Shown piece after piece: positions 1-7,538 of a stretch of DNA of 64,000 nt (its first letter is position 1; every line of letters starts with the position of its first letter). This DNA is from Thermoanaerobaculales bacterium (GTDB taxonomy: Bacteria > Acidobacteriota > Thermoanaerobaculia > Thermoanaerobaculales > Sulfomarinibacteraceae), in assembly GCA_025456145.1 (NCBI GenBank), contig JALOLD010000004.1:124001-188000 (forward strand), read 5' to 3'. The notes beneath the pieces are model-generated. The model was not told the DNA's origin. It made no database searches and was given only the letters and a program-made list of their open reading frames with translations. Position numbers and translations under genes: made by a program.

Positions 1-1296
1 GAGCGCCCGGACGTCCTCTCCGGCACGTTCCGCGCACCGCGCGGCCGCCTCGAGATCCCCGGCGAACTCCCAGAGATCGCTCGCCTCGGCCCACCGGCTG
101 AGATCCTCGAGCAGCGGCGCCGCCAGGGTCCAGCGCTGGGCGCTGCGGGCCAGATCGACCGCCGCCGCCGGCCGGCCCGAGGCGACCAGCATGTTGACCG
201 CCTTTTCGACCCGCCCGGACGAGGTCAGCACCTGGATGAGCTCGTCCTCCATCCTCAGGTCGGACAGCACCGGGACGAGGTCGTCGGTCTCGGTCTGGAG
301 GAGCTTGGTCAGCCGGTCGATCTCCGGGTCGGCGACCCGCCCCGGCTGACCGGCCTGCTGCAGCTGGTCGTAGAGCTTCTCGAGATGGCGGACCCGGATC
401 TTGGCCGACCGGTGAGGATGGCCCGCGTCGTCGGCCGAGCGGGCCGCCTCGACGAGGTTGCCCGCCTTGGTGAACGCGTTGGCGGCCTGGCCGTGGTCGC
501 CGGCGGCACGCCAGGCGTAGCCGACCGCGGTCCAGTCGCCGAGCACCTCGTTGAGCAGCGCCTCGGTGGCGTGGTCGCCGAGCTGCTTGGCGACCCGCAG
601 GACCGGACGAAAGGCGCTGTCGGCCGGGATCAGCCGTCCCTGCTTGAGCGCGACGTTGGCGATCCGGAGCGCCTGCTTGGGATCACCCGCCCGGATCCAT
701 GCGGTGACCGCCTCGCTCAGCCGGTCGTTGGCGACCAGCCACTCCGCGTGCTCGCGGTCGCACTGCTGCGCGGTGGCCGAGTCGTCCGCCTGTCGGTAGG
801 CCCGGGCGGCGTCGCCGAGGCTGCGGCCACCGGCGAGGCGATGGTACTCGCCGGCCTCCGCGTACCGCTTCATCCGGTCGGCGACCTCGGCCGCCTTGGC
901 CCATGAACCGCCCTTCTTGAAGTTGGCCAGGGCCGCCGCCAGATTGCCGTGCTGGAGGTAGATCTCGCCGGCGCCCTCGTAGTCTCCGCGGTGGCGCAGC
1001 GACCGCACGAGGCGGTCGATGTGGCTGCCGCCGAACAGGATGCCGAACATCCCCCACAGGATGAGGACCCCCGACCCGACGTTGGCCGCGACGGTGATCC
1101 ACGGCTGGCGCAGCCACTCGAGGATGGTCGCCGCCCCCGGGTCGACCGCGACCGACTGAGTCGCGAGGGGCGCGAGGTTGAAGACGGCGGCGATGAGCAG
1201 CCCGACGCCGAGGGGAGGGAGATAGCGGCGTTGGGAGAACGGCGCCCAGGCGAGCAGCGCGACCAGCGCCGTCAGGGTTGGCCCGTCCGATATCAT
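1..1296 (-). CDS. membrane-anchored alpha-solenoid (TPR-like) protein, C-terminus cut by window edge
   Basis: The minus-strand frame is open from an ATG at 1296 to base 1 (432 codons, no stop), so the C-terminus lies outside the window. The first ~90 residues hold two or three hydrophobic segments (about 6-18, 26-44 and 72-88). After them comes a long Ala/Leu-rich helical array whose units resemble TPR/coatomer-like repeats, for example GDYEGAGEIYLQHG, KRYAEAGEYHRLAGG and GDHGQAANAFTKAGN. Such arrays usually mediate protein-protein contacts, so an inner-membrane scaffold is a reasonable inference; no enzyme motif is visible. It is divergent from the DnaJ-like gene. The overlapping plus-strand frames here have no recognisable domain and are taken as shadows. 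The specific function is unknown. Confidence 0.7.
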   Translation of the reverse strand, partial: MISDGPTLTALVALLAWAPFSQRRYLPPLGVGLLIAAVFNLAPLATQSVAVDPGAATILEWLRQPWITVAANVGSGVLILWGMFGILFGGSHIDRLVRSLRHRGDYEGAGEIYLQHGNLAAALANFKKGGSWAKAAEVADRMKRYAEAGEYHRLAGGRSLGDAARAYRQADDSATAQQCDREHAEWLVANDRLSEAVTAWIRAGDPKQALRIANVALKQGRLIPADSAFRPVLRVAKQLGDHATEALLNEVLGDWTAVGYAWRAAGDHGQAANAFTKAGNLVEAARSADDAGHPHRSAKIRVRHLEKLYDQLQQAGQPGRVADPEIDRLTKLLQTETDDLVPVLSDLRMEDELIQVLTSSGRVEKAVNMLVASGRPAAAVDLARSAQRWTLAAPLLEDLSRWAEASDLWEFAGDLEAAARCAERAGEDVRAL

Positions 1297-1334
1297 GGAG
1301 GCATTCTACCTCGCCTCCTCCGACCTGCGGAGCA

Positions 1335-1363
1335 CTTGAAATTTTATAAGGATACGCTCATAT
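1335..1363 (+). promoter_or_regulatory. heat-shock (sigma-32-like) promoter candidate for the DnaJ-like gene
   Basis: An AT-rich island in very GC-rich DNA carries CTTGAAA (1335-1341), a 14-base spacer and GCTCATAT (1356-1363). This matches 6 of 8 positions of the sigma-32 -10 CCCCATnT and fits its usual spacing. A sigma-70 reading is also possible (TTGAAA at 1336, TATTTA at 1361, 19-base spacer). Downstream, in the leader, GGCGCCC (1379-1385) and GGGCGCC (1390-1396) can form a hairpin. The next gene encodes a J-domain co-chaperone, which supports a heat-shock reading. Confidence 0.5.
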
Positions 1364-1427
1364 TTATTGGCGTGCGGGGGCGCCCACCAGGGCGCCGGAC
1401 GAGCCCTCGCACCCGACGGAGGCGACG

Positions 1428-2453
1428 TTGGCGGGTGACTACTACCAGACCCTCGGCGTGTCCCGAACCGCGGACGCGGCGGAGATCAAGAAGGCCTACC
1501 GCAAGCTGGCGAGGAAGTTCCACCCGGACGTCAACCCGGGGAACGAGTCGGCCGAGCAGAAATTCAAGGAGATCCAGGAGGCGTACGCGGTGCTCTCCGA
1601 CGCCGACCGGCGCACCCAGTACGACACCTTCGGCACGGTCGAGGGCGATCCGACCGCGGGCTTCGACCCCTTCCGCCGGGCGCGCGGCCGTGCCGGCGGC
1701 GGCGCGGGGGCCGGCGGCTTCACGGTCGACTTCGACGGGGTCGGCGGGTTTCAGGATCTTGGCGACATCTTTGGTCAGTTCTTTGGCGGCGCGCGGCCCG
1801 GTCGGGCGCGTCGTGCCCCGAGACGCGGCGAGGACCACGAGCTGGCGGTCGAGGTGAGCTTCGAGGACGCGGTACGGGGCACCACGGTCAGCCTGCCGGT
1901 CCAGCGTCAGATGCAGTGCGCGGCCTGCGGCGGCGCCGGTCAACAGTCGCGCTCGTCGTGCGCGAGCTGCCACGGCGCCGGGGTGGTCATCTCCACCGAG
2001 CGGATGCGGGTCAAGATCCCCGAGGGCGTGACCGACGGGACCCGGGTCAGGGTTGGCGGCAAGGGCGCCGAAGGGGTGCTCGGCGGCTCGCCCGGCGATC
2101 TCTTCGTCCGGGTCAAGGTCCGGCCGCACCCGTTCTTCGAGCGCGAGGGCGACGACATCCGGACCACCGTTCCGGTCACCTTTCCCGAGGCCTACCTCGG
2201 CGGAGAGATCGAGGTCGGCACGGTCCACGGACCGGTTCGGGCCAAGGTACCGGCCGGAACCAGCTCGGGCCGGACCTTCCGCCTGCGCGGCAAGGGGGTG
2301 CGCAACACCCGGACGAGAGCCTACGGCGACCACCTCTACACCGTCGAGATCGTGGTGCCGAGGGTGGTCTCGCCGGTCGGCGAGGAGAGCGCCCGGCGGG
2401 TCGCCGACCTCTACCAGGGCAACCCGCGAGACGGCCTGCCGCGGTCGCTGTAG
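1428..2453 (+). CDS. DnaJ-type co-chaperone with a reduced zinc finger
   Basis: J-domain protein of 341 aa that should stimulate Hsp70 (DnaK) ATPase and deliver unfolded substrates. The J domain covers residues ~4-70 with HPD at 32-34. A Gly/Phe-rich linker (~80-125) follows, then a short cysteine module and the typical C-terminal substrate-binding beta domains ([21 protein letters not shown]-like region). Classical DnaJ has four CxxCxGxG repeats binding two zinc ions. Here only two are present (Cys164/167 and Cys178/181), enough for one zinc site, so the protein is intermediate between DnaJ and CbpA. The start is TTG at 1428 with GGAGG at 1418-1422. No dnaK or grpE is in the window. Confidence 0.9.
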   Translation: MAGDYYQTLGVSRTADAAEIKKAYRKLARKFHPDVNPGNESAEQKFKEIQEAYAVLSDADRRTQYDTFGTVEGDPTAGFDPFRRARGRAGGGAGAGGFTVDFDGVGGFQDLGDIFGQFFGGARPGRARRAPRRGEDHELAVEVSFEDAVRGTTVSLPVQRQMQCAACGGAGQQSRSSCASCHGAGVVISTERMRVKIPEGVTDGTRVRVGGKGAEGVLGGSPGDLFVRVKVRPHPFFEREGDDIRTTVPVTFPEAYLGGEIEVGTVHGPVRAKVPAGTSSGRTFRLRGKGVRNTRTRAYGDHLYTVEIVVPRVVSPVGEESARRVADLYQGNPRDGLPRSL

Positions 2454-2459
2454 GCGCTC

Positions 2460-2978
2460 TCACACCGCCCAGGCGCCGCTCCGTCGCATCTTGTCCACCC
2501 GTCGCAGGAACATCTTCTTCTTGATCCCCCGCAGGTGGTGGACGAGCAGCCGTCCGTCGAGGTGGTCGACCTCGTGGCAGACGGCCTGGGCGAGCAGACC
2601 CGAGGCCGCGAGCTCGAACCACTCGCCGGTCAGCCCCTGGGCGCGGACGACCACCTCGCGCGGCCGGGGGAGGGTCGTGAAGAGACCGGGGAACGACAGG
2701 CAGCCCTCCTCGACCGAGGCCCGGCCGGTGGTCTCGATGATCCCGGGGTTGGCGAGGACGATTCGTTGCTCGGGGTCCTTGCCGACCGAGAGGTCGACCG
2801 TCGCGAGCCGCAGGTTGACCCCGATCTGCGGGGCCGCGAGGCCCAGGCCGGGCGCTCTCCAGCCGGTCTCGAAGAGATCCTCGACGATCCTCGCGAGCTC
2901 CCCGTCGAAGAGCTCGACCGGCGCGTTGGGCGCCTCGAGGCGAGGGTCGCCGTAGACCAGGATCGGTCGAACGGTCAC
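2460..2978 (-). CDS. def: peptide deformylase
   Basis: Removes the N-formyl group from nascent proteins (EC 3.5.1.88). The 172-aa product has all three family motifs: GLGLAAPQIG (~44-53), EEGCLSFP (~91-98, whose Cys is a metal ligand) and HEVDHLDG (~134-142, two His ligands and the catalytic Glu). The GTG start at 2978 overlaps the stop of the upstream amidohydrolase as GTGA, so the two are translationally coupled. The C-terminal tail is basic (IKKKMFLRRVDKMRR), as in many deformylases. No fmt gene is adjacent within the window, although def-fmt pairs are common. Confidence 0.95.
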   Translation of the reverse strand: MTVRPILVYGDPRLEAPNAPVELFDGELARIVEDLFETGWRAPGLGLAAPQIGVNLRLATVDLSVGKDPEQRIVLANPGIIETTGRASVEEGCLSFPGLFTTLPRPREVVVRAQGLTGEWFELAASGLLAQAVCHEVDHLDGRLLVHHLRGIKKKMFLRRVDKMRRSGAWAV

Positions 2979-4315
2979 CGCTCGGCCATCCTCGACCGGG
3001 TCGCCCGCCAGGCCTCGTCGACGCGCCGTCGCAGCGTCTCGGCGTCGATCGTGAGCAGGCGTGAGTCGACGACGACCGGCCGTCCGTCGACCAGGACGTG
3101 CCGGATGTCGCCGGCGCCCGCGCCGTGGACGATCCTGGCCGCGGGGTCGTCCCCGGGGATGGTCGACCAGCCGCCGAGGTCGACCACCGCGATGTCCGCC
3201 GCCTTGCCCGGGGTCAGGGTCCCGACCCGGTGCTCGAGGTGGAGGGCCCGCGCGCCGTCGACGGTGGCGAGAGCCAGGGCCTGCCAGGCGTCGACGGCGG
3301 CCGGGCCGGAGCGCAGCCCGTGGATCGTCGCGGCGAGGGACATCTCGGCGATCGCCGACAACCGGTTGTTGCACGGCGGGCCGTCGGCGCCGAGACCCAC
3401 CGCGACCCCGCGGGAGAGCAGGAGGGGAAGATCGGCGATCCCGGAGCCGAGCTTGAGGTTGGCGCCCGGGCAGTGGCAGATCCGTGTCCCGGTGGCGGCG
3501 AGGAGCTCGACCTCCGCGGGCTCGAGATGAACGCCGTGGGCCAGCACGACATCGGCGCCGGTCAGACCGACCGAGTGGAGGTACTCGATGTTCCCCATCC
3601 CGGTGGCCTCGCGCACCGCCGCGACCTCGTCGACGTTCTCCGAGGCGTGCGAGTGGAGCAGCCAGCCCCGCCGACGGGCAAGCGACACACAGCCCCCGAG
3701 CAGCTGCCGGCTGCACGACAGGGCGAAGCGTGGAGCCACCGCGTAGCCGAGCCGACCGCCGGCGGCACCGTGCCAGCGGGCGCCGATCGCCTCGGCGTCG
3801 GCGAGCGAGGCGGCGGCGTCCTCGAGCAACGAGGGCGGGGCCTGCTCGCCGATATCCATGTGGGTGCGCCCCGAGATCATCCGGATGCCCAGCCGCTCGG
3901 CGGCGCCGAAGACCCGGTCGTGGTCGTGGGTGGTGCCGAAGTCGAGCACCGTCGTCGTCCCCCCGGAGAGCAGCTCGGCGATGCCGAGCTCGGCGGCGGT
4001 CTCGACCCCGTCGGCGTCGAGGGCCGCCTCGTAGGGCAGGGTCCGGAGGTTGAGCCAGTCGAGCAGGGAGAGGCCGTCGGCCTGGTGACGCAGCAGCGAC
4101 TGGACGACGTGGACGTGGCATTGGACGAACCCGGGGACGACCGCGGCGCCCCCGGCGTCGAGCACCGCACCGCCGACCCCGTCGGGTACGCCCCCCTCGA
4201 CCACCGAGTCGATGAGGCCGTCGCGGATCACGACGTCTCCCCTGAACCACCGGCGAGGCTCGTCCATCGGCACGACGGTACCGCCGCGAATCACGAGGTG
4301 GCGGGGGCGATCCAT
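2975..4315 (-). CDS. amidohydrolase, 5'-deoxyadenosine/S-adenosylhomocysteine deaminase-like
   Basis: Metal-dependent amidohydrolase of 446 aa (TrzA/MtaD/SsnA type). The metal site is visible: HVH in VVPGFVQCHVHVVQSL (~60-75), HSHASE (~220), HGVHL (~255) and GADGPPCNNRL (~305-315), where the Asp is the last ligand. The GADGxPCNN block is typical of enzymes deaminating 5'-deoxyadenosine, methylthioadenosine or S-adenosylhomocysteine, so a role in nucleoside or radical-SAM by-product salvage is likely. The substrate cannot be fixed from sequence; guanine or 8-oxoguanine deaminase are alternatives. The start is ATG 4315 preceded by GGAAG. It is co-transcribed with def, overlapping by 4 bases. 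Confidence 0.8.
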   Translation of the reverse strand: MDRPRHLVIRGGTVVPMDEPRRWFRGDVVIRDGLIDSVVEGGVPDGVGGAVLDAGGAAVVPGFVQCHVHVVQSLLRHQADGLSLLDWLNLRTLPYEAALDADGVETAAELGIAELLSGGTTTVLDFGTTHDHDRVFGAAERLGIRMISGRTHMDIGEQAPPSLLEDAAASLADAEAIGARWHGAAGGRLGYAVAPRFALSCSRQLLGGCVSLARRRGWLLHSHASENVDEVAAVREATGMGNIEYLHSVGLTGADVVLAHGVHLEPAEVELLAATGTRICHCPGANLKLGSGIADLPLLLSRGVAVGLGADGPPCNNRLSAIAEMSLAATIHGLRSGPAAVDAWQALALATVDGARALHLEHRVGTLTPGKAADIAVVDLGGWSTIPGDDPAARIVHGAGAGDIRHVLVDGRPVVVDSRLLTIDAETLRRRVDEAWRATRSRMAER

Positions 4316-4349
4316 GATCTTCCGATGCTCGCACCCGGGCGGGCGGGTG

Positions 4350-4907
4350 TCAAACCTCGGGGAAGAGGGGCAGGGTGGGCTCGAGCCGGGGCAGCAGCAG
4401 CTCCTCGATCTGACTGCCCCAGTCGTCGCGCGCGTCGGGGTCGAGCCGGACCGGTCGCAGACCGCGGGCGGTGATCATCCCGTCGAGCAGCAGCTCGATC
4501 TGCTCCTGGAAGCCGGCGTCGACCGCGCGGACACCGTCGTAGCTCGGCCGGACCCAGAGCGGGACGTGGATGAGCACGTCGTAGGTCTTGAGCCACTCGT
4601 CGAGGAAGCGTTCCCAGATCTTGCGGGTTCCGGCGGCCTGGACGAGATAGCAGTAGTTGTCGAGCACCGAGCGATCGCAGAGCACCGCCTCGTGGCTCGC
4701 CGCGGCCTCGATCTCGGCGCGGATCTGGCTGTGGAGGATCCACTCCTGCGCCTCGACGGTGGTCTCCTGGTTGATTGGCAAGGGGCAGGTACGGGCGACC
4801 TCCCTGACGATCTCGACATCGACGTTGCGGCGCTTGAGACGGGCTGCGAGCTCGAAGCAGAGGGTCGTCTTGCCGACGCCGTGGCTGCCGATCAGGGCGA
4901 TCTTCAT
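4350..4907 (-). CDS. P-loop ATPase/kinase of the AAA_28 (NadR C-terminal-like) type
   Basis: 185-aa soluble protein with an N-terminal Walker A, GSHGVGKTT (residues 7-15), and a mid-domain CDRSVLDNY segment. This arrangement resembles NadR ribosylnicotinamide kinase and other small nucleoside-kinase-like AAA_28 proteins. A conserved HVPLWVRPSYDGVRAVD region follows where these kinases have the lid. No second domain is fused. The gene follows the amidohydrolase in the same direction 34 bases away (upstream in transcription), so it may head the kinase-deaminase-def operon. The substrate is not determinable. Confidence 0.65.
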   Translation of the reverse strand: MKIALIGSHGVGKTTLCFELAARLKRRNVDVEIVREVARTCPLPINQETTVEAQEWILHSQIRAEIEAAASHEAVLCDRSVLDNYCYLVQAAGTRKIWERFLDEWLKTYDVLIHVPLWVRPSYDGVRAVDAGFQEQIELLLDGMITARGLRPVRLDPDARDDWGSQIEELLLPRLEPTLPLFPEV

Positions 4908-4943
4908 GAGGACTGCATTGTAGACCGGTTCGGGGGAGGGGCG

Positions 4944-5030
4944 CTCAGCTGTCAGCCCGGGCGCGACTCCCGGCGAGATGCCGATGTGAGGTGGGACGAG
5001 CTGGATGCTGACCGCTGAGAGCTGACGGCT
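4944..5030. repeat. AGCTGA-type interspersed stem-loop repeat, copy 1
   Basis: The intergenic stretch starts with CTCAGCTGTCAGC and ends with CTGAGAGCTGACGGCT, in opposite orientations, so it can fold on itself. The same word family recurs at 26986-27065. It lies between the P-loop kinase-like gene and the HTH-EIIA gene. It has no coding capacity. Confidence 0.6.
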
Positions 5031-5744
5031 CTACCGCTGGGTCGGCCGGCCGGTCGGCCTGAGCGACGCCGGGAGGTTGTTCGCCGCGTCGAGGAGGGTG
5101 GCGTGCATCTCGCCGGGGTTCTTCGCGTCGAGCAGCCGCGCCAGCCGACCGGGGTTGCGGACGATCCAGGCCAGCCGCGACAGCCAGCGCAGGTGGAGGG
5201 CGTCGTTGCGCAGCGCGAGCAGGAAGAAGACGTGGGTCGCGCCCATGTCCGGCGAGCCGAAGACCAGCCCGTCCTTCGAGCGGGCGACGGCGATGAACTG
5301 CCTGGGGAACTTGTCGGCGGCCCGGTGCCGGGCGTGGAGGAAGGCGACGCCTTCGGGGACGGCGGTCGGCACCAACCGCTCGCGGGCGGCGAGCGCCGCC
5401 TCGAGCCATGCCTGGTCCTGGACCAGGCCGAGCTTGGTGACGTGGGCGACCATCGCATGGATGACGTCGTTGCGGTCCTTGGCCTTGAGGTCGGGAATGA
5501 TCTGGTCGACGGTGACGATCTCGTCGAAGGGGGCGTCGATGACCTGGGCCGGCGCGGCGCCGCCCGAGCCGACCGACTCGGCCGCCAGGGTGTCGAGATA
5601 CTCGTCGAGCAGCGCCCGCCGGAAGCGCCACTGGCCGCCGATCTTGACGCCGGGGATCTTCCCCTCGTGGGACAGCCGGACGAGGGTCCGCTCGGCGAGC
5701 TTGAGGTAGTCGGCGGCTTCCTTGGCCGTCATGTACGCTTCCAT
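5031..5744 (-). CDS. excisionase-type HTH protein fused to a PTS EIIA (fructose/nitrogen type) domain
   Basis: 237 aa. Residues ~1-55 form a MerR/excisionase DNA-binding domain (MTAKEAADYLKLAERTLVRL, KIPGVKIGGQWRFRR). Residues ~90-225 form a PTS_EIIA_2 domain with the phosphorylatable His in GVAFLHARHR and the FFLLALRND segment. No EIIB, EIIC, HPr or EI gene is near, so a regulatory role (PTS-Ntr-like phosphorylation controlling DNA binding) is more likely than sugar uptake. The start at ATG 5744 is preferred over an upstream in-frame start because GGGGAGG sits 5-6 bases before it. A good -35 (TTGACA) lies upstream in the divergent gap with acpP. Confidence 0.8.
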   Translation of the reverse strand: MEAYMTAKEAADYLKLAERTLVRLSHEGKIPGVKIGGQWRFRRALLDEYLDTLAAESVGSGGAAPAQVIDAPFDEIVTVDQIIPDLKAKDRNDVIHAMVAHVTKLGLVQDQAWLEAALAARERLVPTAVPEGVAFLHARHRAADKFPRQFIAVARSKDGLVFGSPDMGATHVFFLLALRNDALHLRWLSRLAWIVRNPGRLARLLDAKNPGEMHATLLDAANNLPASLRPTGRPTQR

Positions 5745-5784
5745 GGTGCCTCCCCGCCGCAGGCCGATTGCGGCTTCAATTGGC

Positions 5785-5813
5785 TGACTACTCCTTTCAT
5801 TGGCGGATGTCAA
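5785..5813 (-). promoter_or_regulatory. sigma-70-type promoter candidate for the HTH-EIIA gene
   Basis: On the minus strand a perfect -35 TTGACA (5813-5808) is followed after 17 bases by a weak -10 TAGTCA (5790-5785). It is correctly oriented about 40 bases upstream of the start at 5744. The weak -10 keeps this tentative. Confidence 0.4.
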
Positions 5814-5996
5814 GGTCATTCGGGCGCTTGCGTGGCCCGCTTCCCTGTGCTATCACGTACACTCCGGCCGGAAACGACGCCCCGCCACGCTGGGAATCGA
5901 GAGGCTCGATACGCGGTTTGGCGGGGCAGCGGGTTCCCGCCGGGCGGATCGCACGCCCCAAGGTACGACTTCGAGACGATCTGAGGAGGAGCGCAG

Positions 5997-6233
5997 ATGA
6001 GCATTGAAGCCAAGGTTAAGGAGATCATCGTCCAGCAGCTCGGCGTCGACGCCGAGAAGGTGACCGCCGAGGCGTCGTTCGTCGACGACCTGGGCGCCGA
6101 CTCGCTCGATGTCGTCGAGCTGGTGATGGCCTTCGAAGAGGAGTTCGGCGTCGAGATTCCCGACGAGGCCGCCGAGAAGATCGCGACCGTCAAGGACGCC
6201 ATCGAGTTTCTCAAGAGCAACGCGAGCAGTTGA
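5997..6233 (+). CDS. acpP: acyl carrier protein
   Basis: 78-aa acidic four-helix protein that carries growing acyl chains on a 4'-phosphopantetheine arm. The attachment serine is Ser36 in the invariant DSLD context ([13 protein letters not shown]). It is followed by [10 protein letters not shown], the helix II-III recognition region for fatty acid enzymes. A strong GGAGGAG lies 7 bases before the ATG. The stop codon overlaps the fabF start by one base (TGATG), so the two are translationally coupled, as in many acpP-fabF operons. Confidence 0.97.
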   Translation: MSIEAKVKEIIVQQLGVDAEKVTAEASFVDDLGADSLDVVELVMAFEEEFGVEIPDEAAEKIATVKDAIEFLKSNASS

Positions 6234-7471
6234 TGTCCCGTAGGGTCGTGGTCACCGGCATCGGGCTGGTCTCGCCGCTGGGGATCGGGACCGACGCGAC
6301 CTGGGAGGGCCTCGTCGCGGGTCGCAGCGGCGCCGGCCCGATCACCCGGTTCGACACCGAGGGCTACTCGGTGAGGATCGCCGCCGAGGTCAAGGGCTTC
6401 GACCCGGGCGCGTGGTTCGAGCACAAGGAGATCAAGAAGTTCGACACCTTCGTCCACTACGCGGTCGCCGCCGCCGAGATGGCGATCGCGCAGTCGGGTC
6501 TCGAGATCCGTGAGGACAACGCGGATCGAGTGGGGACCGTCATCGGGTCCGGGATCGGCGGCTTTCCGATGATCGAGAACAACCACCAGACCCTGCTCGA
6601 GCGAGGTCCGCGGCGGGTGTCGCCGTTCTTCATCCCCGGCTCGATCATCAACATGTGCTCGGGTCTGGTCAGCATCAGGACCGGTGCCAAGGGCCCGAAC
6701 ATGGCCACCTGCACCGCCTGCTCGACGTCGGCGCATGCGATCAGCGACGCCCTGCTCTATATCCGGCACGGATACGCCGACGCGATCATCGCCGGCGGCT
6801 CCGAGGCGGTGATCACGCCGATGCCGCTGGCCGGCTTCGCCTCGATGCGCGCGCTGTCGACCCGCAACGACGAGCCCGAGCGGGCGTCCCGGCCCTGGGA
6901 CCGGGACCGCGACGGCTTCGTGATGGGCGAGGGCGCCGGGATCGTCGTGATCGAGGAGCTCGAGCACGCCCGCCGTCGCGGGGCGCCGATCCTCGCCGAG
7001 GTGCTCGGCTTCGGCATGTCGTCCGACGCCTTCCACATCTCGGCGCCGTCGGAGGACGGCGACGGCGCGATCCGCTGCATGCGCGCCGCCCTGGCCGACG
7101 CGCGCCTCAACCCCGAGGACGTCGACTACATCAACGCCCACGGAACCTCGACCCCGTCGGGCGACATCGCCGAGACCATCGCCATCAAGGGCGTGTTCGG
7201 CGATCACGCCCGCAAGCTCATGATCTCCTCGACCAAGAGCATGTCCGGGCACCTGCTCGGCGCGGCCGGAGGCTTCGAGTTCGGGGTGTCGGTGCTGGCC
7301 GTCAACCGCGGGGTCGTACCGCCGACCATCAACCTCGACAGCCCCGATCCCGAGAACGACCTGGACTACGTCGCGCACCAGGCGCGCGAGGCCCCGATCA
7401 GGGTCGCCCTGTCCAACTCCTTCGGCTTCGGCGGCACCAACGGTTGCCTCCTGGTCGGCGCGACGGTCTGA
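6233..7471 (+). CDS. fabF: 3-oxoacyl-[acyl-carrier-protein] synthase II
   Basis: Condenses malonyl-ACP with acyl-ACP in fatty acid elongation (EC 2.3.1.179). The product is 412 aa, the normal length. The catalytic triad is intact at the positions of the E. coli enzyme: Cys163 in CTACSTSAH, His303 in NAHGTSTPSGD and His340 in SMSGHLLGAAGG. The C-terminal SNSFGFGGTN loop is present. The start is the ATG at 6233, which shares its A with the acpP stop. A perfect hairpin follows the gene (7507-7526), probably ending the acpP-fabF transcript. Confidence 0.96.
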   Translation: MSRRVVVTGIGLVSPLGIGTDATWEGLVAGRSGAGPITRFDTEGYSVRIAAEVKGFDPGAWFEHKEIKKFDTFVHYAVAAAEMAIAQSGLEIREDNADRVGTVIGSGIGGFPMIENNHQTLLERGPRRVSPFFIPGSIINMCSGLVSIRTGAKGPNMATCTACSTSAHAISDALLYIRHGYADAIIAGGSEAVITPMPLAGFASMRALSTRNDEPERASRPWDRDRDGFVMGEGAGIVVIEELEHARRRGAPILAEVLGFGMSSDAFHISAPSEDGDGAIRCMRAALADARLNPEDVDYINAHGTSTPSGDIAETIAIKGVFGDHARKLMISSTKSMSGHLLGAAGGFEFGVSVLAVNRGVVPPTINLDSPDPENDLDYVAHQAREAPIRVALSNSFGFGGTNGCLLVGATV

Positions 7472-7506
7472 CGGGATGACCGAGCGGCCGGACCCGCCGT
7501 CGACGA

Positions 7507-7526
7507 CCCCGGCCTGAAGGCCGGGG
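7507..7526 (+). terminator. hairpin downstream of fabF
   Basis: CCCCGGCC, loop TGAA, GGCCGGGG: an 8-bp perfect G/C stem with a tetraloop, 36 bases after the fabF stop and 13 bases before the CLC start. No U-tract follows, so it may be a pause or processing structure rather than a full intrinsic terminator. Confidence 0.5.
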
Positions 7527-7538
7527 CGGAGATCGGGC

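Noticed and set aside
385-906. 173-codon plus-strand frame over the first gene
   Set aside because: It lacks a recognisable domain and ribosome-binding site; the minus strand encodes a continuous TPR-like protein with membrane segments.
2975-4474. Long plus-strand frames opposite the amidohydrolase
   Set aside because: High GC opens the antisense frames; only the minus-strand product has conserved metal-binding motifs.
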